DNA from: Planctomycetaceae bacterium
GTDB lineage: Bacteria; Planctomycetota; Planctomycetia; Isosphaerales; Isosphaeraceae
Reading direction: 5' to 3'
Assembly: GCA_019232645.1 (NCBI GenBank)
Contig: JAFANO010000078.1
Coordinates: 1 to 11,343 of the forward strand
Length of the DNA: 11,343 bases
Made by a program: the position numbers and the translations under genes. This document shows positions 1 through 7,360 of this stretch, one piece after another. The notes under the pieces are model-generated. The model was not told the origin of the DNA and did no database searches. It saw only the letters and a list, made by a program, of their open reading frames with translations. Numbering within the stretch: position 1 is the first letter of the stretch; every line of letters begins with the position of its first letter.

Positions 1-1045
1 GGCCGACGATCGTGAAGGCGTGAGGCAGGAACCCGTCGGCCGCGACCAGGCGGCAGAGGCGGGGGAAGTCCACGAAGCTGGTGTTGGCCGACAGGCAGAG
101 CACCGACAGCAGGCTGGTGATCGCGACATAGTAGAACATCCCCCGGCCGAAGACCGCCGCCACCAGTTGCGATAGGACGCTCTGGTAGCCCGGCCGGCTC
201 TGGTCCAAGGCGCCGATCCCGTAGGCGCGGCAGAGGTAGGCGATGCCGCCGAGCAGCGCGGCCAGCGTCCCGACGATGACGGTGAGCGTCCGCTTGGCGT
301 TCTCCGTCGCGGGCTCGCGGAAGGCGGCGATGCCGTTGCTCACCGCCTCCACGCCGGTCATGGCCGTGCAACCGCTGGCGAATGCGTGCATCAGCAGCCA
401 GAGGCTCGCCACCTGCGCCGCGGCCGGCAGCGCGGGCGGCGGGATGACCGGCCTCGGATGACCGCCGCCCGCAACCGCCCGCGCGATCCCGGTCGCCAGC
501 ACGACCACGAACGACCCGATGAACAGATAGGTCGGAAGGGCGAACGTCCAGCCCGACTCCAGCGTCCCCCGCAGGTTCACCAGCGCGATCAGGGCGAGCG
601 TCGCCAGGCAGAGCGGCAGCGTGTACCGATGCAGCTCCGGGAATGCCGAGACGAGCGCGGCGACCCCCGCCGAGATGGCGACCGCAACGTTCAGCACGTA
701 ATCCATCATCAGGGCGGCGGCCGCCCAGAGGCCCGCGTGGCTGCCGAGGTTCTCCTTGGCGACGGTGTACGAGCCGCCTCCCCCGGGATAGGCCGAGATC
801 GTCTGGCGATACGACAGGTACAACAGGGTCAGCAGCGCGAGGATGACGACCGTGATCGGGCCGACATACCGCAACCCGGCCGCGCCCAACGGGAGCAGGA
901 TCACCAGCATCGCCTCCGGCCCGTAGGCGGAGGATGCCAGCCCATCTAGGCCCAGCGCCGGCACCCCGGCCAGGACGCCGATCTTTCGCTCCGACTGCTC
1001 TTCGTTGGCCAGGCGACGGCCCAAGAGGAGCTCGATCAAGGACAT
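1..1045 (-). CDS. APC-superfamily permease, KimA-like potassium importer (C-terminus beyond the window)
   Basis: This is an inner-membrane secondary transporter; the 348 visible residues are rich in hydrophobic helices. Family signatures are SYRQTISAYPGGGGSYTVAK (residues about 78-97), DYVLNVAVAISAG (115-127), LRGTLESGW (about 158-166), SGCTAMTGVEAVSNG (224-238), FGRGMFYY and ANTSFVDFPRL. They follow Bacillus KimA (YdaO) closely in order and spacing, more so than typical amino-acid permeases. Asp34 and Tyr41 sit where KimA has its D36/Y43 pair, and Thr230/Glu233 match T230/E233 (KimA residues recalled from the family). KimA imports K+ with protons. Two positions differ: Asn119 where KimA has Thr121, and Ala123 where it has Ser125, so substrate could differ. 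The ATG at 1045 is preceded by AAGG at a usable distance. It lies 114 bp downstream of the hydrolase on the same strand and is probably co-transcribed. The gene's end is cut by the window edge; the family is usually about 600 residues. Confidence 0.88.
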   Translation of the reverse strand, partial: MSLIELLLGRRLANEEQSERKIGVLAGVPALGLDGLASSAYGPEAMLVILLPLGAAGLRYVGPITVVILALLTLLYLSYRQTISAYPGGGGSYTVAKENLGSHAGLWAAAALMMDYVLNVAVAISAGVAALVSAFPELHRYTLPLCLATLALIALVNLRGTLESGWTFALPTYLFIGSFVVVLATGIARAVAGGGHPRPVIPPPALPAAAQVASLWLLMHAFASGCTAMTGVEAVSNGIAAFREPATENAKRTLTVIVGTLAALLGGIAYLCRAYGIGALDQSRPGYQSVLSQLVAAVFGRGMFYYVAITSLLSVLCLSANTSFVDFPRLCRLVAADGFLPHAFTIVG

Positions 1046-1159
1046 CAGGACACCTTGGATGACGGGATGATGATCCGGGCAAAGTGCTCCCCCGGAGCAA
1101 ATTGCAATCGTCATGCCGTCCGAGATCCAGCCCTCCCGAGGACATCACTCCTGTCGTCA

Positions 1160-1927
1160 TCACGACTCCCGGAGGATCCGGCGGAGGTATCTCACGAGCT
1201 GATCCGGGGCCTCGATGTTCGGCGAATGACCGACGCCGGGGAGGATCACGCTCGCGACGCCGAGGGCTTGGGCCGCCCGCTCCACGGTCGGGACGGAGAT
1301 CAGGATGTCCCGCGCGCCGCCGATGACGAGCTTGGGGCAAGGGATCGACCTCAGCCGATCGCCCGGCCTCCAGTTCGCCAGCGCGACGGGGGCCGCCAGC
1401 GAGGCCTCCAGTCGCTGGGCGTGCCCCTCGGCGACCAGTCGCCGCCAGTAGTCGTCGTCGGGCACGGTGGGGGCGATGGCCCTCAGGGCCATCCCGAACA
1501 GCGTCCGGTCGGCCTTCAGCGCCCTCTGCCGCTCCGGCTGGATGGCCTCCTCCGGCATCCCATCGACCCAGACCGGGGCGACAGCCGTCAGCGAGCGGAC
1601 CCGCGCCGGGTGATCGAGCGCGAACTGCATCGCGACGGCACTGCCGAGGGAGTGCCCGACCAGGTGCACGGCGTCGAGCCCCAGCGCCTCGACGAAGGTA
1701 CGCAAGTCATCGGCCAGCGCCGGGATGCTGTAGCCCGAATCGGGCCCGAAGGTCCGGCCGCGGCCGCGGAGGTCGTAGGCCAGGCCGCGCCGGTCTCCCG
1801 GAAGTCGTGCCAGAACAGGCTCCCACCACGAGCAGGTGGCCCAGTTGCCATGGAGGAGGATGATCGGCATGCCCGAGCCGTGCTCAAGGTAGTGGACGTT
1901 GAGGTCGCCCGAGCGGATGAACGTCAT
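1160..1927 (-). CDS. alpha/beta-fold hydrolase
   Basis: A 255-residue soluble alpha/beta hydrolase with the complete catalytic apparatus. The oxyanion-hole motif LLHGN is at residues 24-28, the nucleophile elbow GHSLG at 91-95 (Ser93), the acid in GARDILI is Asp207, and the base in GVGHSPNIEAP is His234. The lid region (about 123-165) is short. Length and motif order fit the broad family of small esterases, C-C bond hydrolases and haloperoxidase-like enzymes. Substrate cannot be read from sequence, and no signal peptide is visible, so it is probably cytoplasmic. The ATG at 1927 has a strong upstream GGGAGGG at about 6 nt spacing, which fixes the start. It is the first gene of a minus-strand pair with the KimA-like permease. 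A TACTAT box at 1989-1994 (minus strand) is a possible -10 without a convincing -35. Confidence 0.93.
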   Translation of the reverse strand: MTFIRSGDLNVHYLEHGSGMPIILLHGNWATCSWWEPVLARLPGDRRGLAYDLRGRGRTFGPDSGYSIPALADDLRTFVEALGLDAVHLVGHSLGSAVAMQFALDHPARVRSLTAVAPVWVDGMPEEAIQPERQRALKADRTLFGMALRAIAPTVPDDDYWRRLVAEGHAQRLEASLAAPVALANWRPGDRLRSIPCPKLVIGGARDILISVPTVERAAQALGVASVILPGVGHSPNIEAPDQLVRYLRRILRES

Positions 1928-2018
1928 CAGGTCCCTCCCACGAGGAATCAGCGAGCGCGACGACGGTCCGACACGTCACGGCCCTCTCTATAGTATCCTC
2001 CATCCCGCCATCATGAGG

Positions 2019-2122
2019 CTCCATACGGATTCCATGAACTTCGTGCGCTCGGTCTGCTGATCTGAAATCTCCGAATTTGAGATCCGGACAGAGCGCACAA
2101 AAGATCTGGAATGAGTATCAGA
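2019..2122 (-). repeat. palindromic AT-cored repeat element, short copy
   Basis: Two near-complementary 12-base arms, GTGCGCTCGGTC (2043-2054) and GACAGAGCGCAC (2087-2098), with one mismatch, enclose a 32-base AT-richer core. Similarity to the copy at 7205-7360, in opposite orientation, continues outside the arms: CCATACGGATTCC on one side and CTGGAATGAGTATCAG on the other match corresponding flanks there. The conserved outer flanks are themselves partly inverted, so the whole unit is a long imperfect palindrome. It lies between the stop of the GT2 gene (2163) and the start of the hydrolase (1927), both on the minus strand. It could be a MITE- or REP-like non-autonomous element, and its RNA could fold at the 3' end of the GT2 transcript. 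No open reading frame fits inside it. Confidence 0.85.
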
Positions 2123-2162
2123 TGCCCGCCGGCGACTCGACCATCCCAATGGGGATCGACCC

Positions 2163-3179
2163 TTACCCTCGCGCCGAAGCCTCGCGGGGACGGCGGAGGT
2201 GATTGCGCACGTCCTCGAGCAGGCCAAGCTGGATGGGGAAATGCGGCGTCGCGATCGACGAGCGTGCCAGGTGGGTCCTCAGCTCGCGACGCTCGCGGAG
2301 CCCCGGCCATTCGCGCAAGGCGTCAAGTTTACCGAGGAGGAAGGGGCGCGCCCGGCCTCGGGCGAGTCGCCAGAGGGCCTGCGCGGCCGTGAACGCGAGA
2401 TGCGGGACGAGCGCGGCCAGGAGCCAGGAGGCCGGCAGATCGGTCCAGAACAGGACCTCCGCGTTCCGCGCCATCCGACGCTGGAGCGCGGGCCGGGCGT
2501 GGTCGTAGCTGGCCGAGACCTCGTGGAGGACCCGGCAATGCGGGGTGAAGACGCAGTCGTAGCCGGCCCAGCGGAGCCGGAACGCCAGGTCGACGTCCTC
2601 GTAATACGATCCGAACGAGGGGTCGAACGCACCGACCCGGAGGAGGGCCTCGGCACGGTAGAAGGCGCACGACCCGCTGGCGCCGAAGACGCGGTCGATC
2701 GGATGGTCGGCCCAGCGGGTGGCCGGCTGGCCGTGGCCCCGCTTGATCGGCCACCCGAACGCGTGGTAGCCGTCGCCGGCCGAATCGACGCGGGATGGAT
2801 CGGATCGGACCAAGACCAGCGGCGCGACCGAGCCGACCGTCGGGTCGGCGAACAGGGCAAGCCCGGCTTCGACCCATCCGGGTGTGACCTCGGTGTCGTT
2901 GTTCAGCAGCTGGATGAATTCGCCCCGCGCCGCGGCGATCCCTGCGTTCGCGGCCCCGCAGAAGCCGATGTTCCGTTCCAGTCGGACCAGGAGGACGCCG
3001 GGATGGGCCCGAGAGAGCCAGTCGGCGGTCCCGTCGGTCGAGGCATCGTCGGCGACGATCACCTCGATGGCCGGTTCGACGGGCCGGCAGCGGGCGACGC
3101 TCGCCAGGCAGGTCTCCAGAAGCGGGAGGCCGTTGTAGGTCGGGATGACCACCGAGCAGGTCGGCCGGGGCGACGTCAA
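2163..3179 (-). CDS. family 2 glycosyltransferase
   Basis: A cytoplasmic or membrane-associated GT-A enzyme that transfers a sugar from a nucleotide donor to a growing glycan; 338 residues from the chosen start. The fold begins with CSVVIPTYNG (8-17), followed by ADDASTDGT (43-51), the metal-binding DXD-type motif NNDTE (93-97), GASGSCAFYR (166-175) and the catalytic EDVDLAFR (194-201). A hydrophobic stretch near residues 240-262 may touch the membrane. The start is taken as TTG at 3179, which overlaps the TGA stop of the upstream sugar transferase and has GGAGGG 7 nt upstream. An ATG at 3338 would add 53 residues lying wholly inside the transferase gene and lacking family similarity, so it was rejected. 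The overlap implies translational coupling with the priming enzyme. Donor and acceptor are unknown. Confidence 0.92.
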   Translation of the reverse strand: MTSPRPTCSVVIPTYNGLPLLETCLASVARCRPVEPAIEVIVADDASTDGTADWLSRAHPGVLLVRLERNIGFCGAANAGIAAARGEFIQLLNNDTEVTPGWVEAGLALFADPTVGSVAPLVLVRSDPSRVDSAGDGYHAFGWPIKRGHGQPATRWADHPIDRVFGASGSCAFYRAEALLRVGAFDPSFGSYYEDVDLAFRLRWAGYDCVFTPHCRVLHEVSASYDHARPALQRRMARNAEVLFWTDLPASWLLAALVPHLAFTAAQALWRLARGRARPFLLGKLDALREWPGLRERRELRTHLARSSIATPHFPIQLGLLEDVRNHLRRPREASARG

Positions 3180-4252
3180 CGTTCGGCCCTCCGCCGGGGG
3201 CTGTTCCAGGAGGTCTTGCCCCAGGCGACGTGCTGGACCGTCATCAGCAGGATCCGAAGGTCGAACCAGAACGACCAGCGCTGGATGTAGTCGAGGTCGT
3301 ACTGGATCCGCTTGCGGAGCGAGGTCCGGCCTCGCCACCCGTGCACCTGCGCCCAGCCGGTCATGCCGCCCGGCACGGTATGCCGCAGGTCGTAGTCGGG
3401 GATGGTCTCGCGGAACTGCTCGACGAAGATGGGCCGCTCGGGCCGGGGGCCGACCAGGCTCATCTCGCCCCGGAACACGTTGACCAGCTGGGGCAGTTCG
3501 TCGACATTGGTGTGCCGGAGCCAGCCTCCGATCCGGGTGCAGCGGGAGTCATGGTCCGAGGCCCAAATCGGGCCCGTCTCCCCCTCGGCGTCCCGTTTCA
3601 TGCTCCGGAACTTGAGCATCAGAAAAGTCCGGCCTCCCTGCCCCACTCGCACCTGCCTGTAGAAAATCGGCCGGCCCGAGGTAACAAGGATCAAGAGCGC
3701 CATCAGGGCGAATAGTGGTGAGAGCACGAGCAGGCCGATCGAGGAGCCGATGATGTCGAAAAGGCGCTTGGCCAGCCGTTTGCCCTGGAGCGACCAACCG
3801 GCCCAGGCCGCCGTCCGGGTCGTCGAGGGGTCGAGGGCGTACGACGCGGGTCCGCGGGGCTCGTCGGTGACCCAGTGGACGGCGACGTCGGACAGGCTCA
3901 ACTGGGCGATCCTGGGACGGATCCGCGTGGCGGGCCTCCCCGAGACGGCGACCACGATGTGGGTGGCCCGCGACCTGTCCACCAGCTCATCGAGCCGGTC
4001 AATGCCCCCGAGTACAGGCACGGGATCGGCCTGAGGGTGGACGGCGAGCTGACGTCCTCGCCCCAGCGCACCCGAGTAGCGGGGATGGCCTGCATCCACG
4101 AACCCGACGACGGACATGCCCGCCCACGGCCCCTGGCTCAGGCAGCGGGAGATCCGTCGGCGGTCGCGCAGGCCGCCCACGATCAAGACGCGACCCTCGG
4201 CCGGTCGACTCAGGCGACGCACCCGGCCGGTCAGTTCGAGAGGATTGTACAT
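3176..4252 (-). CDS. polyprenyl-phosphate sugar-1-phosphate transferase (ExoY/WcaJ type), short form
   Basis: This priming enzyme moves a sugar-1-phosphate from a UDP-sugar onto undecaprenyl phosphate, starting assembly of a polysaccharide unit at the inner membrane. The C-terminal catalytic domain is complete: the membrane hairpin KRLFDIIGSSIGLLVLSPLF (162-181), YRQVRVGQGG (198-207), KFRSMKRDAEG (214-224), DELPQLVNVFRGEMSLVGPR (251-270, with the catalytic Asp-Glu at 251-252), PGGMTGWAQVHGWRG (294-308) and the DYIQRWSFWFDLRILL tail. Residues about 20-140 form a Rossmann-like nucleotide-binding region (RVLIVGG, then THIVVAVSG). Full-length relatives have about 460 residues with four or five N-terminal membrane helices. 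These are absent here, and no frame immediately upstream encodes them. The ATG at 4252 has no strong ribosome site. It overlaps the downstream GT2 start and is divergent from the gene at 4454. Confidence 0.93.
   Translation of the reverse strand: MYNPLELTGRVRRLSRPAEGRVLIVGGLRDRRRISRCLSQGPWAGMSVVGFVDAGHPRYSGALGRGRQLAVHPQADPVPVLGGIDRLDELVDRSRATHIVVAVSGRPATRIRPRIAQLSLSDVAVHWVTDEPRGPASYALDPSTTRTAAWAGWSLQGKRLAKRLFDIIGSSIGLLVLSPLFALMALLILVTSGRPIFYRQVRVGQGGRTFLMLKFRSMKRDAEGETGPIWASDHDSRCTRIGGWLRHTNVDELPQLVNVFRGEMSLVGPRPERPIFVEQFRETIPDYDLRHTVPGGMTGWAQVHGWRGRTSLRKRIQYDLDYIQRWSFWFDLRILLMTVQHVAWGKTSWNSPRRRAER
3187..3192 (-). promoter_or_regulatory. ribosome binding site deciding the TTG start of the GT2 gene
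   Basis: GGAGGG on the minus strand, separated by 7 nt from the TTG at 3179-3177. It lies within the last codons of the sugar transferase gene and supports the short GT2 start over the ATG at 3338. Confidence 0.65.
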
Positions 4253-4453
4253 GGGTTAGCACCGATCCATCGGTGTCGGGCTCGGGGGCGGCGTGATTCC
4301 GGGCCCAAGCCCGGGACGACCCCGACGGATTCCACGAGCGGCCTGTCCATCCTTGGCAGCCCTCTCGGATTTCCCTCAAGCTTCTCCATCGGCCGAACCG
4401 ACGTCATATTCCAGTATTTCGGGAAACTTGATGAACTGTCGGTCCCCGAGCCC
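4253..4453. promoter_or_regulatory. divergent intergenic control region
   Basis: These 201 bp separate the divergently transcribed sugar transferase (minus) and GT2 (plus), so promoters for both operons should lie here. Two small inverted repeats are visible: a perfect ACCGAT-CC-ATCGGT at 4261-4274, only 8 bp before the transferase ATG, and a GC-rich TTCCGGGC/GCCCGGGA pair around 4298-4315. The part nearer the plus gene is relatively AT-rich (4400-4440). I could not assign convincing -35/-10 pairs. Confidence 0.5.
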
Positions 4454-5563
4454 ATGATGGTCGAACGCGTGCGACGATTCCAGGTCCCCGAGGCGCGGCC
4501 TCGAGCCGACTGCGGCCCGTTGCTGACGGTCATCATCGTCAATTACAACGGGTGGTCCGACGTCCTCCGGCTCGTCGAGGGGCTGGCCGCGACGACCGAG
4601 GTCGCGACGGGCGTCTGCGAGATCGTGGTCGTCGACAACTCGTCGCAAGGGCCAATCCCCGTGGAGTTGGCACTCCCCCGGCCGGGTCTCCGGCTGATCG
4701 TCCGCGACGACAACGGCGGTTTCGCCGTCGGCGTCAACGCCGGCTGGCGCGCCGCCAGGAGCCGCTGGCTGCTGGTGCTCAACCCCGACGTCGAGGTCCC
4801 GGAAGGGGCGCTCGCGCAGGTCGTCGCACGGGTCGAACGGTACGAGGCGGATCCCGACACGGCCCCGGGCGTGATCGGGTTCGGCCTTCGCAACCCCGAC
4901 GGCTCGCGCCAGCCGTCGGTCGGGACCTTTCCCAGCCTTTCCCGGACCGTCCGCGAGCAGTTGATACCGCGCTCACGCCGGAAATACCAGCCAGGTTGGC
5001 GGATTCGGCCGGGGTCCGTCGCCTGGGTCACGGGGGCCTGCATGCTCGTCAACTCGCGGCTCCTCGATGTGCTGGGGGGCATGGACGAGGATTTCTTCCT
5101 CTATCACGAGGAGGTCGCCCTCTGCCGCTCGGCGCACGGGCTGGGTTGGCGGGTCGATTATGACCCCTCGGTGGAGGTTGTCCACCTACGTCCCTTGCAA
5201 AATCGGGCGATTTCCCCCAAGATGCGCGTCATCACCCGGCACAGCAAGCTCCTCTACTTCCGCAAATACCTGTCGGGATGGGAATTCCTGGGGCTCTCCT
5301 GGATGATCTCGGCCGAGGCAGTTGTGCGGGGGGCCTGGTCGAGGATGTGGAGGAGGGCCGAGGACGTTCGCGCATGGCAGACGATCGGCGAGGTGGCGCG
5401 GGCCTTCCGCGCGGGACGAGAGCCGAGGGGGCGTAACGTGCTCAGGCTGGCCGACGCCCCCGACGGCCGTCGTAGCATCCCCCCGACCGTTCGAGCAGGG
5501 AAACCGAAACCCCGGAGGGCCCGTGCCGCGAGGCCCCTCGAACCGCGAAAGGACGGACCCTAG
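4454..5563 (+). CDS. family 2 glycosyltransferase, WbbL/rhamnosyltransferase-like
   Basis: A 369-residue GT-A enzyme of the COG1216 type that often adds rhamnose or a similar sugar to a lipid-linked glycan; the donor is not predictable here. Motifs in order are TVIIVNYNGW (25-34), EIVVVDNSS (56-64), NGGFAVGVNAG (87-97), the metal-binding NPDVEV (110-115), WVTGACMLVN (191-200) and the catalytic FFLYHEEVALC (214-224). The last 60 residues are basic and proline/arginine-rich, with no obvious domain. Of two consecutive ATG codons (4454, 4457), the first is used; neither has a strong ribosome site. The open frame extends left into the transferase gene, but that portion is antisense coding and was excluded. 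The stop TAG shares its last base with the GTG start of the next gene, indicating one operon. Confidence 0.9.
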   Translation: MMVERVRRFQVPEARPRADCGPLLTVIIVNYNGWSDVLRLVEGLAATTEVATGVCEIVVVDNSSQGPIPVELALPRPGLRLIVRDDNGGFAVGVNAGWRAARSRWLLVLNPDVEVPEGALAQVVARVERYEADPDTAPGVIGFGLRNPDGSRQPSVGTFPSLSRTVREQLIPRSRRKYQPGWRIRPGSVAWVTGACMLVNSRLLDVLGGMDEDFFLYHEEVALCRSAHGLGWRVDYDPSVEVVHLRPLQNRAISPKMRVITRHSKLLYFRKYLSGWEFLGLSWMISAEAVVRGAWSRMWRRAEDVRAWQTIGEVARAFRAGREPRGRNVLRLADAPDGRRSIPPTVRAGKPKPRRARAARPLEPRKDGP

Positions 5564-7167
5564 TGTCGCTGTTTCAGCACGGAGTGCGCGTGACCCTCTT
5601 GATGGCGACCGCCTTGGGCCTGTTGGGGTGGTTGACCTATCACACCGAGGTCACGTTCGCCGACGGCCTGCGCTACATTCATCAGGCCGAGCAAATCGAC
5701 AAGGGGGCCTGGTCCGACGGGATCCTCAAGGCGGTCGATCACCCCCTCCACCCGATCGCGATCGCGGCGGTCCACGAGGTCATCGGCGGCGACGGGCCGA
5801 TCGCCTGGCAACGGTCGGCGCAGGCGGCGTCGATCCTGGCCAGCGTCCTGCTCGTCATCCCGCTCTACCTGCTGACCCTGGAGATCTACGGGCCGTCGAC
5901 CGCCTGGCTCGGCGCCCTCCTCGTCGCGGCCAACCCGATCGTCGGGTTCGTCACGATCAATCTCCTGAGCGAGTGCACGTTCCTGCTGTTCTGGACGTGG
6001 GGGCTCTGGGCGGCCGTCCGTTTCCTCAGGGAGGGGCGGTTCTCTTGGCTCCCGCTGACGATCGGGTTCTCGGCGCTGGCCTACCTTGCAAGGCCGGAGG
6101 GGATGCTCCTGCCCCTCGCCCTGGTCGCCACCCTGCTCGTGCTGCCGCTCCACTGGGCGACTCGGATCTACTGGCCGAGGTGGTGGATGGCGGTCGCGTT
6201 CCTCGTCGTCGGGCCGTTCCTCCTGGCCGGCCCGTACATGGCCGCCAAGGGGGGGATCGGCACCAAGCCCTCGATCGCCCGGCTGATCGGGACCGCCCCG
6301 AAGGCCCCGCCCACGGCGCTGGAGCGTGAGAAGCCCCTGCCCGCCGACCAGACGACCTTCCAGACCTACCGCTATGCCATCCTCAGGATGTTCCGTGTGA
6401 TGCGGGCGTCGGTGACGACTTCGATGCTGCCGCTGTCGCTCCTCGGCCTGATTGTGGCGTGGCCGTGGTCCCTCCGGGCAAGGGCCTGGCTCTTCTCGGG
6501 GATCTTGCTCGCATTGGCAGCGGCGGGCCTGGTCCGGCTCCACGCCACGGGCGGCTACCTGACGATCCGCCACGCGATCGTGCCCGGGATGCTCCTGACC
6601 CTGGCCGCGGCCAACGGCCTGGCCTGGTTGATGCGCTCGGTCGTCATCGAGGGCCGCTGGATCGGGCTGGGGCGCGAGCGGTTCCGGCCCGGCCCGGCCG
6701 TCTGGGCCGCGCTCCTGGCCCTGCTCGTCGCCCTGCCGCACGCCCGCCATGCGGCCCACGCCAAAGGGTGCTTTGACGTCTACCACGAGGCCGGCTCCTG
6801 GATCGCCGACGTCAAGGGCCGCGACCACGGCAAAGTGCTCGACTTGACCGACTGGGCGCTCTACTTCAGCCAGAGCCCCGGGTTCCGCTTCTCCGAGGTG
6901 AACTGGGCCGCGATCGATCCCACCACCCGCTGGATCGTCGCCCGCGACGCCCACATCCGCGGACACTTCCAATACAGCCGCCTCGTCAACGACCTGATCG
7001 GCGGTCGACGGCCCGTGGTGACCTTCCCTTCCCATCCCGTCAAGGGACGGGTGCAGATCAAGATCTTCGACCGCCTCACACCACCCCCTTCTGCCCTGGC
7101 CGGGCCGACGCACGATCGGGGGATCTCGCCGCAGGTGTCGACGGAGGCGAGGATCATTCGACGATAA
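5563..7167 (+). CDS. GT39/ArnT-like integral-membrane glycosyltransferase
   Basis: A 534-residue GT-C-fold protein with roughly ten hydrophobic segments, for example residues 9-26, 90-106, 113-130, 140-153, 165-175, 181-197 and 208-225. The first extramembrane loop has FADGLRYIHQAE (32-43), with the family's catalytic acidic residue at Asp34, and DHPLHP (59-64). The pattern AYLARPEGMLLPL (172-184) is typical of PMT_2/ArnT relatives. Such enzymes transfer a sugar from a polyprenyl-phosphate carrier to glycan, lipid or protein on the non-cytoplasmic face of the membrane. The C-terminal part, from about residue 400, looks like a soluble non-cytoplasmic domain. The GTG start at 5563 overlaps the preceding TAG stop by one base and has AAAGGACGG upstream, so it is coupled to the GT2 gene. 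Sugar and acceptor are unknown. Confidence 0.88.
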   Translation: MSLFQHGVRVTLLMATALGLLGWLTYHTEVTFADGLRYIHQAEQIDKGAWSDGILKAVDHPLHPIAIAAVHEVIGGDGPIAWQRSAQAASILASVLLVIPLYLLTLEIYGPSTAWLGALLVAANPIVGFVTINLLSECTFLLFWTWGLWAAVRFLREGRFSWLPLTIGFSALAYLARPEGMLLPLALVATLLVLPLHWATRIYWPRWWMAVAFLVVGPFLLAGPYMAAKGGIGTKPSIARLIGTAPKAPPTALEREKPLPADQTTFQTYRYAILRMFRVMRASVTTSMLPLSLLGLIVAWPWSLRARAWLFSGILLALAAAGLVRLHATGGYLTIRHAIVPGMLLTLAAANGLAWLMRSVVIEGRWIGLGRERFRPGPAVWAALLALLVALPHARHAAHAKGCFDVYHEAGSWIADVKGRDHGKVLDLTDWALYFSQSPGFRFSEVNWAAIDPTTRWIVARDAHIRGHFQYSRLVNDLIGGRRPVVTFPSHPVKGRVQIKIFDRLTPPPSALAGPTHDRGISPQVSTEARIIRR

Positions 7168-7204
7168 GGGCCTTTTCGTCTCGTCGGGGCTCGTCATGAA
7201 AGCC

Positions 7205-7360
7205 GCCTGAGACGCATTCCAGAGAGTTTGTGCGCTCTGTCCGAATCTCAAATTTGAGATTTCAAATTTGAAATCTCAAATTTCAGATTTCAAATCTTGA
7301 GATTTCTGATTTCAAATCAGCAGACAGGGCGCACGAAATTCCTAGAACCCGTATGAGACC
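7205..7360 (+). repeat. palindromic AT-cored repeat element, long copy
   Basis: An inverted, longer copy of the element at 2019-2122. Arms GTGCGCTCTGTC (7230-7241) and GACAGGGCGCAC (7323-7334) pair with one G-T mismatch around an 81-base core of very low GC in a GC-rich genome. The core has overlapping perfect 18-base palindromes at 7244-7261 and 7258-7275, and further GATTTCAAATC-type repeats to 7320. TGAGAC occurs on both outer sides (7208-7213 and 7354-7359). This could be a target duplication, but similarity to the short copy runs through these bases, so they may belong to the element. It sits 38 bp after the GT39-like stop and ends 83 bp before the next gene. Confidence 0.88.

Noticed and set aside
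1046..1159. c-di-AMP (ydaO-type) riboswitch before the KimA-like permease
   Set aside because: The 114-bp gap after the hydrolase stop is short, and I could not find a recognisable ydaO-type core or attenuator hairpin in it.
3180..3338. ATG start at 3338 for the minus-strand GT2
   Set aside because: It would overlap the sugar transferase by over 160 bp and add 53 residues without similarity. The TTG at 3179 has a good ribosome site and overlaps the upstream stop.
3875..4453. 193-residue N-terminal extension of the plus-strand GT2
   Set aside because: The extension is antisense to the sugar transferase plus the intergenic region; GT2 homology begins only after 4454.
5560..7251. 563-codon open frame on the minus strand
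   Set aside because: A shadow of the GT39-like gene: Arg/Gly/Pro-rich, with no hydrophobic core or known motif.
7242..7322. CRISPR-like or satellite array
   Set aside because: The repeated AT-rich words are adjacent, overlapping and palindromic, without regular spacers or repeat length, and no cas genes are present.
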